Source of the DNA: Gammaproteobacteria bacterium
GTDB lineage: Bacteria; Pseudomonadota; Gammaproteobacteria; Steroidobacterales; Steroidobacteraceae
Reading direction: 5' to 3'
Length of the DNA: 61,757 nt
NCBI GenBank assembly: GCA_030040715.1
Contig: JASHTF010000318.1
Span: 1-61,757, forward strand
Below are positions 19,839 to 29,993 of this stretch, piece after piece. Each line of letters starts with the position of its first letter. The first letter of the stretch is position 1. The translations under genes were made by a program, and so were the position numbers. The notes under the pieces were generated by a model. The model was not told where the DNA came from, made no database searches, and saw nothing but the letters and a program-made list of their open reading frames with translations.

Positions 19839-21014
19839 ATGAAGAACAGCACCCGGGTGAATCATCCACCGAGCGCGCCGCTGCCCGCCGACAACCATGC
19901 GGTCGTCGCGCCGATCTACCAGACAGTCAAGTTCGAGTTCGAGACCGTGGAGGAGACGCTGCGCGCGCTGCGCGGCGAACGCGCCGGTTACTTCTACACC
20001 CGCAGCTCCAATCCCACCACGCGCCAGCTCGAGTTGACGCTCGCGCGGCTGCAGGGTCGGGAGGATTGCGTGGTGTGCGCTTCCGGAGTAGGCGTCGTCG
20101 CGCAGACGCTGCTGTCACTCACCAAGCAGGGCGATCATGTACTGGGCTTCATCGAGAGCTACGGACCGAGCCGGCAGCTGCTGCGCCGGACGCTCGGCAA
20201 GTTCGGGGTGACTCACACGCTGCTGTCGATCGAGGATGTGGAGGGCATAGAGCAGTTGCTGGCGCAGCGAGCGACGCGGCTGGTGCTGTTCGAGAGTCCG
20301 ACCAATCCGGTCAACAAGATCGCCGACATCGCCGCGATCAGCCGCAGCGCGCATGCGCACGGCGCGCTCGCCGTGCTCGACAACACCTTCGCGGGCCTGC
20401 ATCAACACGGCGCGTTCGACGTCGATATCTATCTACACAGCCTGACCAAATTCGCCTCCGGGCACGGTGATGTGATGGGAGGGGCGGCGATCGCCAACGA
20501 GCCGCTGATCCGGGGACTGCGACCGGATTTCACGCTGCTCGGCGGGGTGCTCGATCCGCACGCCGCTTACCTGATTCAGCGCGGCCTGAAGACCTACTTC
20601 GTCCGCTATCGTGCGCAAAGCGCGAGTGCTCAGCGGGTCGCCGAATACCTGGCCGAGCATCCGGCAGTCGAGCGCACACGCTATCCCGGATTACCGGGTA
20701 GCCCCGAGCACGCGCTCGCGCGCGCGCAGATGAGCGACTTCGGAGCGATCGTCACCTTCGATCTGCGCGGCGGCGCGGAGGCTGGGCGCAGATTTGCCGA
20801 AGCGCTGCGACTGTTCGCCATGACCGCGAGTCTGGGAGCGACCGAATCGCTGGTAATGCCGCCGCAGATGCTCGGCGGCCGTGACTTCAGCGCCGAACAG
20901 CAGCGGCTTGCGGCGATTGGCTCGGGGACGGTGCGGCTGTCGATCGGACTCGAAGACACGGACGATCTGCTCGAGGATATCCAGCAGGCGCTCGCGGCTG
21001 CCGCGGGTGCGTAA
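19839..21014 (+). CDS. trans-sulfuration (Cys/Met metabolism) PLP-dependent enzyme
   Basis: SNPTTRQLELTLARLQG, DNTFAGLHQHGAFDVDIYLHSLTKFASGHGDVMGG. Confidence 0.9.
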   Translation: MKNSTRVNHPPSAPLPADNHAVVAPIYQTVKFEFETVEETLRALRGERAGYFYTRSSNPTTRQLELTLARLQGREDCVVCASGVGVVAQTLLSLTKQGDHVLGFIESYGPSRQLLRRTLGKFGVTHTLLSIEDVEGIEQLLAQRATRLVLFESPTNPVNKIADIAAISRSAHAHGALAVLDNTFAGLHQHGAFDVDIYLHSLTKFASGHGDVMGGAAIANEPLIRGLRPDFTLLGGVLDPHAAYLIQRGLKTYFVRYRAQSASAQRVAEYLAEHPAVERTRYPGLPGSPEHALARAQMSDFGAIVTFDLRGGAEAGRRFAEALRLFAMTASLGATESLVMPPQMLGGRDFSAEQQRLAAIGSGTVRLSIGLEDTDDLLEDIQQALAAAAGA

Positions 21015-21048
21015 GGGCTCATACGGACCGTTCGAGTCAGAGGTTTAT

Positions 21049-21447
21049 ATGAACGCAATCCATATCGCGGAACATCCGATCCATCTGGGGCTCGGGGCGG
21101 CGGCGGTCAGCGAGCCGCGGTTTACCGGCTCGACGGATTGGTACATGGCGTACGTTGCACGCCACGGATCCGATGGAGCCGAGGGACGACTCGTCAGCAT
21201 GCACACGTTCCACGAACCATGGAAACACTGGGAGATGCATCCGCAGGGGTCGGAGGTGGTCCTTTGTACCGCCGGCAGGTTGACGCTGCATCAGGAAGCC
21301 GCTGACGGATCGAAACGCTCGGTCCAGCTCGGTGCGGGCGAGTACGCCATAAACGAGCCCGGGACCTGGCACACCGCGGATGCGGATGCGAGCGCGACCG
21401 CGCTGTTCATCACTGCCGGCCTGGGTACGCAGCATCGGCAGCGGTAG
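21049..21447 (+). CDS. cupin-domain protein
   Basis: MNAIHIAEHPIHLGLG...HEPWKHWEMHPQGSEVVLCTAGRLTLHQE...VQLGAGEYAINEPGTWHTAD. Confidence 0.8.
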   Translation: MNAIHIAEHPIHLGLGAAAVSEPRFTGSTDWYMAYVARHGSDGAEGRLVSMHTFHEPWKHWEMHPQGSEVVLCTAGRLTLHQEAADGSKRSVQLGAGEYAINEPGTWHTADADASATALFITAGLGTQHRQR

Positions 21448-21620
21448 ACGGCGCGCCGTCTCACAGCGGCTCCGTGCGAGGTTTGCCGTTACGGCGGGTC
21501 TGCTCCTGGGCCACCGATGTACCCAAAAGATTGCCGCAACGATGTCGATTCAGGCCGGTCTCGATCGTCGGTAGGTCATCGAGCCCTGAACGAGATATTC
21601 AGCCGGGGAGAGATCTGCCG

Positions 21621-22277
21621 ATGACTCCCACCATTACCGCCTTTGAACGATCACCCGATCGCGGCAGGGGACTGGCGCGTGACATGCGTGTTCGCTGGGC
21701 GCTCGAAGAAGTGCGCCAGCCTTACGAGGTCCGTCTGGTTTCTTTCGCCGCGATGAAGGAACCAGCGCATCGCGCGCTGCATCCTTTCGGGCAGATTCCG
21801 ACCTATGAAGAGGGCGATCTTGTCTTGTTCGAGTCGGGAGCGATCGTGTTTCATATCGCGCAGTGCCATGCGGGCCTGCTGCCTGACGATGCCAGTGCCC
21901 GGGCGCGCGCGATTACCTGGATGTTTGCTGCGGTCAACACGATTGAGCCGCCGATCCTCGACCTTCAAACCACCGTGCTCCTGGAGCGCGACCAAAGCTG
22001 GTACCGCGAGCGCCTGCCCGTCGTCGAGAATCGCATTCATGACCGACTGGGCCAACTGTCCGATCGCCTGGGTGATGCCGACTGGCTCGATGGCGGTTTC
22101 AGCGCGGGCGACCTGATGATGGTGGCGGTGCTGCTCAGGTTGAAGCCGTCGGGCATGTTGGACCGATATCCGAGCCTTTCCGCCTATGTTGCCCGCGGTG
22201 AGGCGCGACCCGCCTACCAGCGGGCTTTCGCAGCTCAATTGGCGGTATTTACCGGCCAGTCGCCGGCCGGCGGATGA
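21621..22277 (+). CDS. glutathione S-transferase family protein
   Basis: MTPTITAFERSPDRGRGLARDMRVRWALEEVRQPYEVR...HPFGQIPTYEEGDLVLFESGAIVFHIA. Confidence 0.87.
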   Translation: MTPTITAFERSPDRGRGLARDMRVRWALEEVRQPYEVRLVSFAAMKEPAHRALHPFGQIPTYEEGDLVLFESGAIVFHIAQCHAGLLPDDASARARAITWMFAAVNTIEPPILDLQTTVLLERDQSWYRERLPVVENRIHDRLGQLSDRLGDADWLDGGFSAGDLMMVAVLLRLKPSGMLDRYPSLSAYVARGEARPAYQRAFAAQLAVFTGQSPAGG

Positions 22278-22374
22278 AGGTCAGCGCACGAAAGCAGTAT
22301 GATGCCGGCGCGGGACGGCAGGGACTATATCAACGAGCGTCAGCGGCCGGAGTGCAATTTAGGAGCTCATGCAC

Positions 22375-22851
22375 ATGAAGACTGCATTGATGGCGGCCGG
22401 GGCACTTCTGACGTGGACCAGCCTGAGCGTCGCCGCCGACTACACCTCAATCACTCTAGAGAAGCCGGTCGAGCGTTCAGCCGCTGCAGTATGGGCTAAG
22501 GTGGGGCCGTTTTGCGCCCTTAGGGTGTGGCTCAAGACCACGTGCGAATACACCTCCGGCAGCGGCGACATTGGCACTGTCCGCGTGGTAGCTGGGCGTT
22601 TCACGGAGGTGCTCGTCGGTAAGACAGAGCGCTCGTATACGTATACGTTCTCAGAGCCTAATCCGACTCTGTACCACGGCACCCTTTCGGTCGTACCCAC
22701 CGGACGACAGAGCTCGAAGCTGGTCTACATCGTGTTCTGGGATCAGGAGAAATTTCCGACGCCCGAAGCTAAAACCAAGGAACGAGCCAGCAACACTCAG
22801 ACCTTCAGCCGGGCTCTCGACAACATGAAGGAGATGGCCGAGGCCAGGTGA
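22375..22851 (+). CDS. secreted SRPBCC-like protein
   Basis: MKTALMAAGALLTWTSLSVAADYTSITLEKPVERSAAAVWAKVGPFCAL...; signal peptide, START/SRPBCC-like pattern. Confidence 0.65.
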   Translation: MKTALMAAGALLTWTSLSVAADYTSITLEKPVERSAAAVWAKVGPFCALRVWLKTTCEYTSGSGDIGTVRVVAGRFTEVLVGKTERSYTYTFSEPNPTLYHGTLSVVPTGRQSSKLVYIVFWDQEKFPTPEAKTKERASNTQTFSRALDNMKEMAEAR

Positions 22852-22863
22852 AACCGAATAACA

Positions 22864-23814
22864 CTACTCCCCGCGAGAGTCTCTCAACACTTCGAGAATT
22901 GACTCGATAACGACTTGGGGTGCGTCCATCTGGACGTAGTGACCCGCATTTTCAACGGTGAGCCGCTTCCCGCGAGTGGACATAGCGGCAATCTGGTTGT
23001 GCAGGTCTATCCAGAGTCTATTCTTCGCGTCGCGCTGCTGTTGGGTTTCGTCTGGAGCGCGCGCCGACGCCGCATGCGTCAGAACGATAATCGGTATCGC
23101 CCCGAGCGGGCGATAAGCGGCTCGTACTTGGTCGGCACTCTCGAACCAAACGTTCTCCTGCTCGGAAAGACGTGCCTGCAGGTATCCATGCTGTTCGCCG
23201 CGTTCCAGCCTTACGGCATTGATCGCGGCACTGTAATGCGAATCGGAGGAGGGGAGGCAGTTGCGAGCCAACGCGGACCCGGCGGCAAAATCTTCCGGCC
23301 CCGCTTCGAGGCATTGCCGCAGGGTCTCGATGTATGGCGCGTAGTATTTCTGACTCTCGGGATCAATTGCCCAGGCACCTTTGCCCAGATCCTCGTGCGA
23401 TGGGTCTACCAACACCATGCCGGCCAGCTCCGACAAGTATGTCTCGGCGTAGAGTTTCATGTTCATCCCGCCGAGGGAATGTCCAACGAGAATATATGGG
23501 GGCCTGACGTGCGCGGCGTGGAGCAGCCGATGCAGATCATCGACCATGTTGGCGCTCGTGCTTGGTCTCGTGGGAGGATCACTGAAGCCGAGTCCCGCCC
23601 GGTCATATGAACAGGCGCGCGCATGCGCGGCCACCGCTGGCTGGATCAAGCCCCAGGCTGCCGTCCCATCTCCGAGCCCGGAATCGAACACGACGGTCGG
23701 CGTGCCGGTACCCGTACAGTAAATGTTCAGTCTTCGGCCAGGCTCTATGGCGACAAGTCTTTGCGGTCTGGTGTAAGCGACATCATCAACGGTGATTGTC
23801 ATCTCATTTCGCAT
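22864..23814 (-). CDS. alpha/beta hydrolase
   Basis: MRNEMTITVDDVAYTRPQRLVAIEPGRRLNIYCTGTGTPTVVFDSGLGDG...ILVGHSLGGMNMKLYAE (GHSLGG nucleophile elbow). Confidence 0.85.
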   Translation of the reverse strand: MRNEMTITVDDVAYTRPQRLVAIEPGRRLNIYCTGTGTPTVVFDSGLGDGTAAWGLIQPAVAAHARACSYDRAGLGFSDPPTRPSTSANMVDDLHRLLHAAHVRPPYILVGHSLGGMNMKLYAETYLSELAGMVLVDPSHEDLGKGAWAIDPESQKYYAPYIETLRQCLEAGPEDFAAGSALARNCLPSSDSHYSAAINAVRLERGEQHGYLQARLSEQENVWFESADQVRAAYRPLGAIPIIVLTHAASARAPDETQQQRDAKNRLWIDLHNQIAAMSTRGKRLTVENAGHYVQMDAPQVVIESILEVLRDSRGE

Positions 23815-24017
23815 GGTGGCTGACCGGACGCGCTGAGTGCTCTTTGGGCCACCCGCGAAGGGCCCTTCCAGCAGCCCGGTCCTGGACGAGGACCGCCTGC
23901 AACCCAGGGTTATTGATTTTGGCGATATGAGCGGCAAGATAGATCAGTGGGGGAGGGCTACGGACTGGCCGGGCGGGGCAGCGGCCCGCCGCCCCTGCCG
24001 AACAACGAGGATCAACC

Positions 24018-26101
24018 ATGCGAGACCGCCGGACTTTGCGTTTCGGGACTACCCTGCTTACTTGCCTACTTGCAAACTCCGTCACGAGCCTCTGGGCCGC
24101 GGATCTCTCGCACACGTTCGGTGCCGATGACGAGTTCAGGATTCAGGTCGCGAGCGACCCGCAGATCTCTCCGGACGGTAAGCGAGTCGCGTACGCGCGG
24201 GCCTTTGCCGACCCGATGACTGACCGGCGTTACACCAATCTCTGGATCGTCGCCAGCGACGGCAGCGATCAGCGGCCCTGACTACGGGGAATCATTCGGA
24301 TAGCTCACCGCGATGGTCGCCCGACGGCGGCCGACTCGCCTACCTCTCGAATGCGGATGGCAAGCCGCAGCTCTACGTGCGCTGGATGGATTCCGGCCAG
24401 AGCGCGCGGCTCACCAATCTCGATGAGGCCCCTGGAGACATCGAATGGTCGCCGGACGGGAAATACATCTCTTTCTCGGCCTTTGTGCCGACGACGGGCC
24501 TGCAGCTCGCACAGCTTCCCTCGCCGCCCGCGGGCGCGACGTGGGCCGAGCCGCCGACCGTCTACGACCGGATGGTCTATCGGTTCAACGAGCGTGGGTA
24601 CCTCAAGGACGGATTTCGGCAGCTGTTCGTCATCTCCTCGGCCGGAGGCGCGCCGCGCCAGATCACTTCCGACGATTTTCCGAACGGGGGCGATCCGCTC
24701 ATTCCGAACCTGGCGGTCTGGTCGCCGGACGGCAACGATCTGATCGTCTCGATCAATCGACACCCCGAATCGGATCTCGAGCCCTTCGACACCGAGGTCT
24801 ACGAGGTTTCGGTAACGGACGGCGCGATGCATGCGCTCACGCACCGGAAAGGTCCCGACCATAGTCCGAGAGTTTCCCCGGACGGCCGGTGGATTGCCTA
24901 CGCCGGCTTCGATGACCGCTACCAGGGCCACCAGACCACGAAGCTCTATGTCATGGCCCGGGACGGTAGCGGAGCGCATTCGCTTTCTGATGCGCTCGAC
25001 CGCGATATCGACGAGCTGCGCTGGGGACCAGACAGCTCGGGAATCTACGTGCGCTACGACGATCAAGGAGACACCAAGGTCGGCTTCTTTTCGCTGCGCG
25101 GAGCCTTCCACAAGATCGCGGACCACGTCGCATCCACGACGAGCTCGTACGGGGGCGGATCGTTCTCGGTGAGCCGCGCCGGCGCCATCGCGCTGACGAT
25201 AGGCACTCCCGCAGCGCCGGGAGACATCGCCGTGTGGTCCAAGGGCGCCCTGCGTACCGTCACGGCCGTGAACGAGGAGCTGTTGCGGCAAAAGGTGCCC
25301 GGACGGCTCGAGCAGATCTGGTACCAGTCCTCGAAGGACCAACGCCGGATCGAGGGCTGGATCCTCTATCCGCCGCATTTCGATTCCAGCAAGAAGTATC
25401 CGCTCATCCTGGAGATTCATGGAGGGCCGTTCAACAACTATGGCGATCGGTTCGACTTTGAAAAGCAGGTCTACGCCGCGCGCGGTTACGTTGTTTTCTA
25501 TGCAAATCCTCGCGGCAGCACGAGCTACGGCGAGGAATTCGCCAATCTCATTCACCACGCCTATCCGGGTGATGATTTCTACGATCTGGAGAGCGGCGTC
25601 GATGCCGTGGTCGCGCGCGGCTTCATCGATCCGCAGCGCCTCTACGTCACGGGCGGCAGCGGCGGGGGCGTGCTGACCTGCTGGATGATCGAGCACACCC
25701 GACGCTTCCGCGCGGCGGCCGCGCTCTATCCGGTGATCAACTGGTATAGCTTCGCACTCACCACCGATATCCCCTTCATCACGAAGTACTGGTTTCCCGG
25801 TAATCCGTGGGACTACACCGAACAGTACATGACGCGCTCGCTCACGAATCTGGTGCCGCAGGTCGCGACGCCAACGCTCCTCATGACGGGAGAAGCCGAT
25901 TTCCGCACGCCGATCGAGGAAGCCGAGCAGTTCTATCGAGCGCTCAAGCTGCGAAACATCGACGCCGCACTGGTGCGCGTGCCCGAGGAGCCGCACGGCA
26001 TCGGCGTGCGGCCGAGCCACCACATGGCGAAGATGCTGTACGTACTGGGCTGGTTCGAGCGGCACGCGGCGCGCAGCGGCTCGGCTTCGACCGCGCCCTA
26101 A
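24018..26101 (+). pseudogene. S9 family prolyl oligopeptidase/DPP-like peptidase, interrupted by one frameshift at about 24276-24281
   Basis: Frame 1 24018-24281 (signal peptide, TFGADDEFRIQVASDPQISPDGKRVAYARAFADPMTDRRYTNLWIVASDGSDQRP*) continues in the -1 frame as LTTGNHSDSSPRWSPDGGRLAYLSNADGKPQLYVRWMDSGQ... through GGSGGGVLTCW...PHGIGVRPSHH; one extra C in the CCC run restores a single ORF. Confidence 0.85.
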
Positions 26102-27558
26102 GCCGCTGAGGGATACTTGGCGCGCAGCAGCTCCGCCTGCTCGCTGCGTCCCGTGGCTCGCAGCCGCTGCAGATACGCCGCCAGCTCGCCGCGCACATGG
26201 TAGGGGCCGCCCTCGAGTATCACGTTGCCCAGGGGATCACGGCCGCGCGCGAGATGGGGAATCATCCTCGAGTACCACTGCGTCAGCAGTGTCAGCGCCC
26301 GCCCGCTGACGTCCGGCCGAGCTGCCGCGAGGTCGTGCTGTTCGTGTGGGTCATTGCCCAGATCGAACAGCATCACGTCGTCGAACAGATGATAGCCGTC
26401 GTGCAGGGTGTAGATGAGCAGCCAGTTGTCGAAGCGCACACCGCGCTGGCACGTCCAGGCGCCTTGTGATACCACCAAATGATCGCGGCCCATATCCGTA
26501 CCTGCCCTGAGACTGGCCGCAAACGACTGCCCGTCCCAGCTGTCCGGTACGCTCTGTCCCAGGAGCTCGAGCAAGCTCGCCGTCACATCGAACTGATAGT
26601 GCAGGGCGCGACGTCGGCCCGCCCCGAGCCCCGGCCATTTGAGGATCAGGGGCACGTGCGTCGTGTGCTCATCGGCCGTCTGATGATCGCAGTAGACATT
26701 CAGCTCGCCGAGCGTCTCGCCATGATCGGAGGAGATCATGACCGCCGTGTCCGCTTCGACACCGAGCTGTCCCAGCAGCTCGAGCAGTCGGCCGACGCAC
26801 TCATCCGCTACCAGAACGCCGGTGTCGTAGCCGTCGAACATGGCGCGCACGGCCGCCATATCGACCATCTCCTGCGGCTGGCGCGGGTAGTGCACACGGT
26901 CGTATTCATTTGGAGCGAAGCCGCGACCTTCCTGGGCGCTGTGCGGTCCGCAGGCCTGCCAATGGCGGGCGCGCACCTGCTCCGTGAGCCACGCAGGCGC
27001 GGGAGCGTCGGCGAACGGTTGGCCATAAGCGGCCGCCGCACGGTACGGGGTGTGCGGATCCCACAGATGCACGTGCAGGAACCAATCATCCTCGCGGCCG
27101 CGTCTTCGCAGCCAGTCCGCGGCGAGGGCGTATACCTCGTCGGCGGTCTCCATGCCGTACTTGCCGACGTTGTAGGTCTCGTCAAAGCCCGCGTGCCAAT
27201 GAAAAGCCGAATGACGCTGGGCAAACGAGCTCACCGTCACCGTGTGCAGTCCCGCCTGCTTGAGCCGATTGGGGAAGGAATAGAGATCCAGGCGCGAGTG
27301 GAACTGTCGCAGAGGACCATCGATTACCGGGTCAGCGTCAGTGCCGCCGTGATTGACGACCCCGTTGCGGATGCCAAACTGACCGGTCAGCAGCGCCGTA
27401 CGGCTCGGGAGGCAAGGCGTGTCCGAGGCGTAGACGCCCTCGAACAACATCGCGTCGGCGGCGAGTTGGTCGATGTTCGGACTGGCGCGGCGCAAATATC
27501 CGTAGCACCCGAGGTGATCGGCTCTCAAGGTGTCGATATCGATGTACAGCAGACGCAT
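26098..27558 (-). CDS. sulfatase (alkaline-phosphatase superfamily)
   Basis: 486 aa; MRLLYIDIDTLRADHLGCYGY, Cys-type activation motif CLPSR, SSDHGETLGEL. Confidence 0.92.
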   Translation of the reverse strand: MRLLYIDIDTLRADHLGCYGYLRRASPNIDQLAADAMLFEGVYASDTPCLPSRTALLTGQFGIRNGVVNHGGTDADPVIDGPLRQFHSRLDLYSFPNRLKQAGLHTVTVSSFAQRHSAFHWHAGFDETYNVGKYGMETADEVYALAADWLRRRGREDDWFLHVHLWDPHTPYRAAAAYGQPFADAPAPAWLTEQVRARHWQACGPHSAQEGRGFAPNEYDRVHYPRQPQEMVDMAAVRAMFDGYDTGVLVADECVGRLLELLGQLGVEADTAVMISSDHGETLGELNVYCDHQTADEHTTHVPLILKWPGLGAGRRRALHYQFDVTASLLELLGQSVPDSWDGQSFAASLRAGTDMGRDHLVVSQGAWTCQRGVRFDNWLLIYTLHDGYHLFDDVMLFDLGNDPHEQHDLAAARPDVSGRALTLLTQWYSRMIPHLARGRDPLGNVILEGGPYHVRGELAAYLQRLRATGRSEQAELLRAKYPSAA

Positions 27559-27712
27559 GAGTTATGAGGTCGGTCACTTCCGAGATGGGTATCGATGGCG
27601 ATCGCGACGCCAGCTGTCGGCCGCGGTCGTCCGTGCGGCCGAGCTCGAGAGTGTCCGCAACGACGGTGACGGTTACGGCTGGCCGCGGGCGACCCCGGTG
27701 CGCAAGTGAGGC

Positions 27713-28126
27713 TCAGGGTTGAAGTAGATGAAAGCCTTCCTGCTCCGTACTCGCATCGGGATCGATATCATGATAGCGAACATAGACGGGCTGGTTCTTG
27801 TAGGCCCATTGCTGCGTGCCGTCGGAGCGCTGGATGATCGTCCAATCCCCTACCGGTCCCTTCTCGCTGGAGGAAACGCGCAGCGGCGGCCAAGCCGATG
27901 AGCAGCCGCCAGTGCAATTGGATTTCCCGGGCTGGTCCTTGTCGTAGACATAAAGACGAAACAGACTCGGGAAACTCTTGTAAACGTATTTGCCCGGAGT
28001 GTCCTCGGAAAGAGCCGTATCTCCGGGATGCTCCAATTTGATCTGCGTCTGGGCTGGCTGCGCAGCAACCGCGGCCGCATTCGAGAAAATCAAGCTCACC
28101 AAGAGCACGCCGAGTGTCATTCGCAT
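27713..28126 (-). CDS. secreted repeat-of-unknown-function (COG4315-like) protein
   Basis: MRMTLGVLLVSLIFSNAAAVAAQPA...; YVYDKDQPGKSNCTGGCSSAWPPL...QWAYKNQPVYVRYHDIDP. Confidence 0.8.
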   Translation of the reverse strand: MRMTLGVLLVSLIFSNAAAVAAQPAQTQIKLEHPGDTALSEDTPGKYVYKSFPSLFRLYVYDKDQPGKSNCTGGCSSAWPPLRVSSSEKGPVGDWTIIQRSDGTQQWAYKNQPVYVRYHDIDPDASTEQEGFHLLQP

Positions 28127-28230
28127 TGTCAGACCCCCGAGCCGGCTGTGCACACAGCAACAGCCTGATCGCGATCGAGTTTATTGCCCGCGCATCATGA
28201 TGGCAAGTTGCGACGCGCCTCGAGCGCCGG

Positions 28231-28638
28231 TCATCGCTGCGCGCGTGCAGGTCTCGCTGCGACGGGAAAGCCCGCGTCCTTCCAGGCCTTGAAGCCGCCT
28301 TCGATGTGGCACACCGGAGCCAATCCCATGTCCTGCAATGCCGCGGTCGCCAAGCTCGAGCGCCAACCCGACTGACAGTACAGCACGAACTCCTTGCCCG
28401 AACCGAACACTTCTTTGTAATAGGGACTCTGTGGATCGACCCAGAACTCCAGCATCCCACGCGGCGCGTGCAACGCGCCCGGAATCAAGCCTTCGCGCTC
28501 GAGCTCGCGGACGTCGCGCACGTCGACGAATACAACCTGTGGGTCATCGAGCCTGCGCCGCGCTTCATCGAGGCTGAGGGTGCGGATTCGCGCCCCCGTC
28601 TCGGCGAGCAGTTGACGATAGCCCTTGGTTATCGGCAC
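28231..28638 (-). CDS. rhodanese-like domain protein
   Basis: VVFVDVRDVRELEREGLIPGALHAPRGMLEF...KEFVLYCQSGWRSSLATAALQDMGL. Confidence 0.92.
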   Translation of the reverse strand: MPITKGYRQLLAETGARIRTLSLDEARRRLDDPQVVFVDVRDVRELEREGLIPGALHAPRGMLEFWVDPQSPYYKEVFGSGKEFVLYCQSGWRSSLATAALQDMGLAPVCHIEGGFKAWKDAGFPVAARPARAQR

Positions 28639-28732
28639 CGCGACCTCACAGATCCATCGTCAACGACAGCTCGAACCGGAGTGATTCGAGTACCTGAATT
28701 AATCTGAATGGTAGCACCAAATACCCGGCCGC

Positions 28733-29092
28733 TTGCAGAGCGGGGCGCGGCGGGTTATATCGCAGCGTACCGTGACACCGACTGCTCGCAACGCGGCCCG
28801 GATCGACGTGCGGCGGCGCGCCGACTCCGATCCCCCGGAGTTCGATGTGACGGTGAGCGAGTCCGGGACCGAGACGCGCCACCGTGTCACGCTGTCCGCA
28901 TCGGACTCTCGGCGGCTCACGGGTGCAGCGTGCTCCCTGGACCAATGCGTCGCGGCGGCTTTCCGCTTTCTGCTTGAGCGCGAACCAAAGGAGGCGATCC
29001 TGCGCCGTTTCGATATCACGGTGATCGCCCGCTATTTTCCCGAGTTCGAGGCGCAGCTGCCGCGGTATGTCGTCGTCGGCGATGGGTCGTGA
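28733..29092 (+). CDS. conserved hypothetical protein
   Basis: 119 aa ORF with non-random composition (SLDQCVAAAFRFLLEREPKEAILRRFDITVIARYFPEFE); likely start is an internal GTG near 28772. Confidence 0.55.
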   Translation: MQSGARRVISQRTVTPTARNAARIDVRRRADSDPPEFDVTVSESGTETRHRVTLSASDSRRLTGAACSLDQCVAAAFRFLLEREPKEAILRRFDITVIARYFPEFEAQLPRYVVVGDGS

Positions 29093-29197
29093 GTAGTATA
29101 GAATGCAGGCCGCGCCGCAAGTTGCGTCGACGACGGCAAGCCTCGCCGAGCACCACGAACTCGGCCGCCGACCACGCCGTTCAAGGGGTATGGAAAG

Positions 29198-29968
29198 ATG
29201 ATCACCAGATTGTCGACAAGTGGAGCGTGGGCGCCGGTGCCGCCGCAGGCGCTGGCGCTGCTGCTGTCGGCGCTCGTGCTGCTGCCGCTGCGCATGGCTC
29301 CGGCACGCGGTGCTGAGGGCGCGCCGATCTACGCCAACCTACGGGGCGAGGTGGTGTTCGATAACGCGCGCGCCCAGGTCGAGAAGTTCGTGCTGCCGCC
29401 GGGAGCCTCGACCGGTCGCCACAGCCATCCGGCCGATCAGCTGCTGGTGTTCATCAAGGGCGGCGTGCTCAAGTCGGTGGACAGCGGGCGCTCGACGCTG
29501 TGGCGAGACGGCCGCGTGGTGTGGCATGGCGCCGGCGAGTCGGCGGACGGGGGCAGCACCAATGTCGGCACCAAGCCGATCGAGATGCTGTGGGTGACGG
29601 TCAAGCCCGTGCCGCCCGAAGCGGCGGCGACCGACATGCCGAGCAGTTGGGGGCTGGACTACCATCTCAACTATCCGAACATCCCCGGCGAGGATCTGCT
29701 CGAGAACGACCGCGTGGTCGTGCAGCGCTTCCTCGTGGCGCCCGGGCAATGGGAGGGCGTGCACGGCCACCGGCCCAACATGCTCTGGATCCACGTCAAG
29801 GGTGGGCTGTGGTCGGAGCGTACCTACAAGCAGGCGGAGACTGCCGATGACCCCGCGGCCGATGGCTCGGTCGGCTGGATGCGCGTCATACGTCCCAGCG
29901 TGGGGCACGAGTCGCACAACCGCGGCCAGGAACCGATCGATCTCATCTGGGTCACATTCAAGGATTGA
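29198..29968 (+). CDS. secreted bicupin-like protein
   Basis: 256 aa; signal-like N-terminus, two cupin-like segments (GASTGRHSHPADQLLVFIKGG; GQWEGVHGHRPNMLWIHVKGG). Confidence 0.78.
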   Translation: MITRLSTSGAWAPVPPQALALLLSALVLLPLRMAPARGAEGAPIYANLRGEVVFDNARAQVEKFVLPPGASTGRHSHPADQLLVFIKGGVLKSVDSGRSTLWRDGRVVWHGAGESADGGSTNVGTKPIEMLWVTVKPVPPEAAATDMPSSWGLDYHLNYPNIPGEDLLENDRVVVQRFLVAPGQWEGVHGHRPNMLWIHVKGGLWSERTYKQAETADDPAADGSVGWMRVIRPSVGHESHNRGQEPIDLIWVTFKD

Positions 29969-29993
29969 CGGCGCGTTGCGTCCTGATTCATAG

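Noticed and set aside
24276-24281. Programmed -1 ribosomal frameshift in the S9 peptidase
   Set aside because: No X-XXY-YYZ heptamer and no obvious downstream pseudoknot; the product is not a typical frameshift client. A simple indel is more likely.
24305-26065. 586-aa minus-strand ORF antisense to the S9 peptidase
   Set aside because: Same artefact; sense strand carries conserved propeller and hydrolase motifs.
26479-27567. 362-aa plus-strand ORF antisense to the sulfatase
   Set aside because: No family resemblance; sulfatase on the minus strand has CLPSR and metal-binding motifs.
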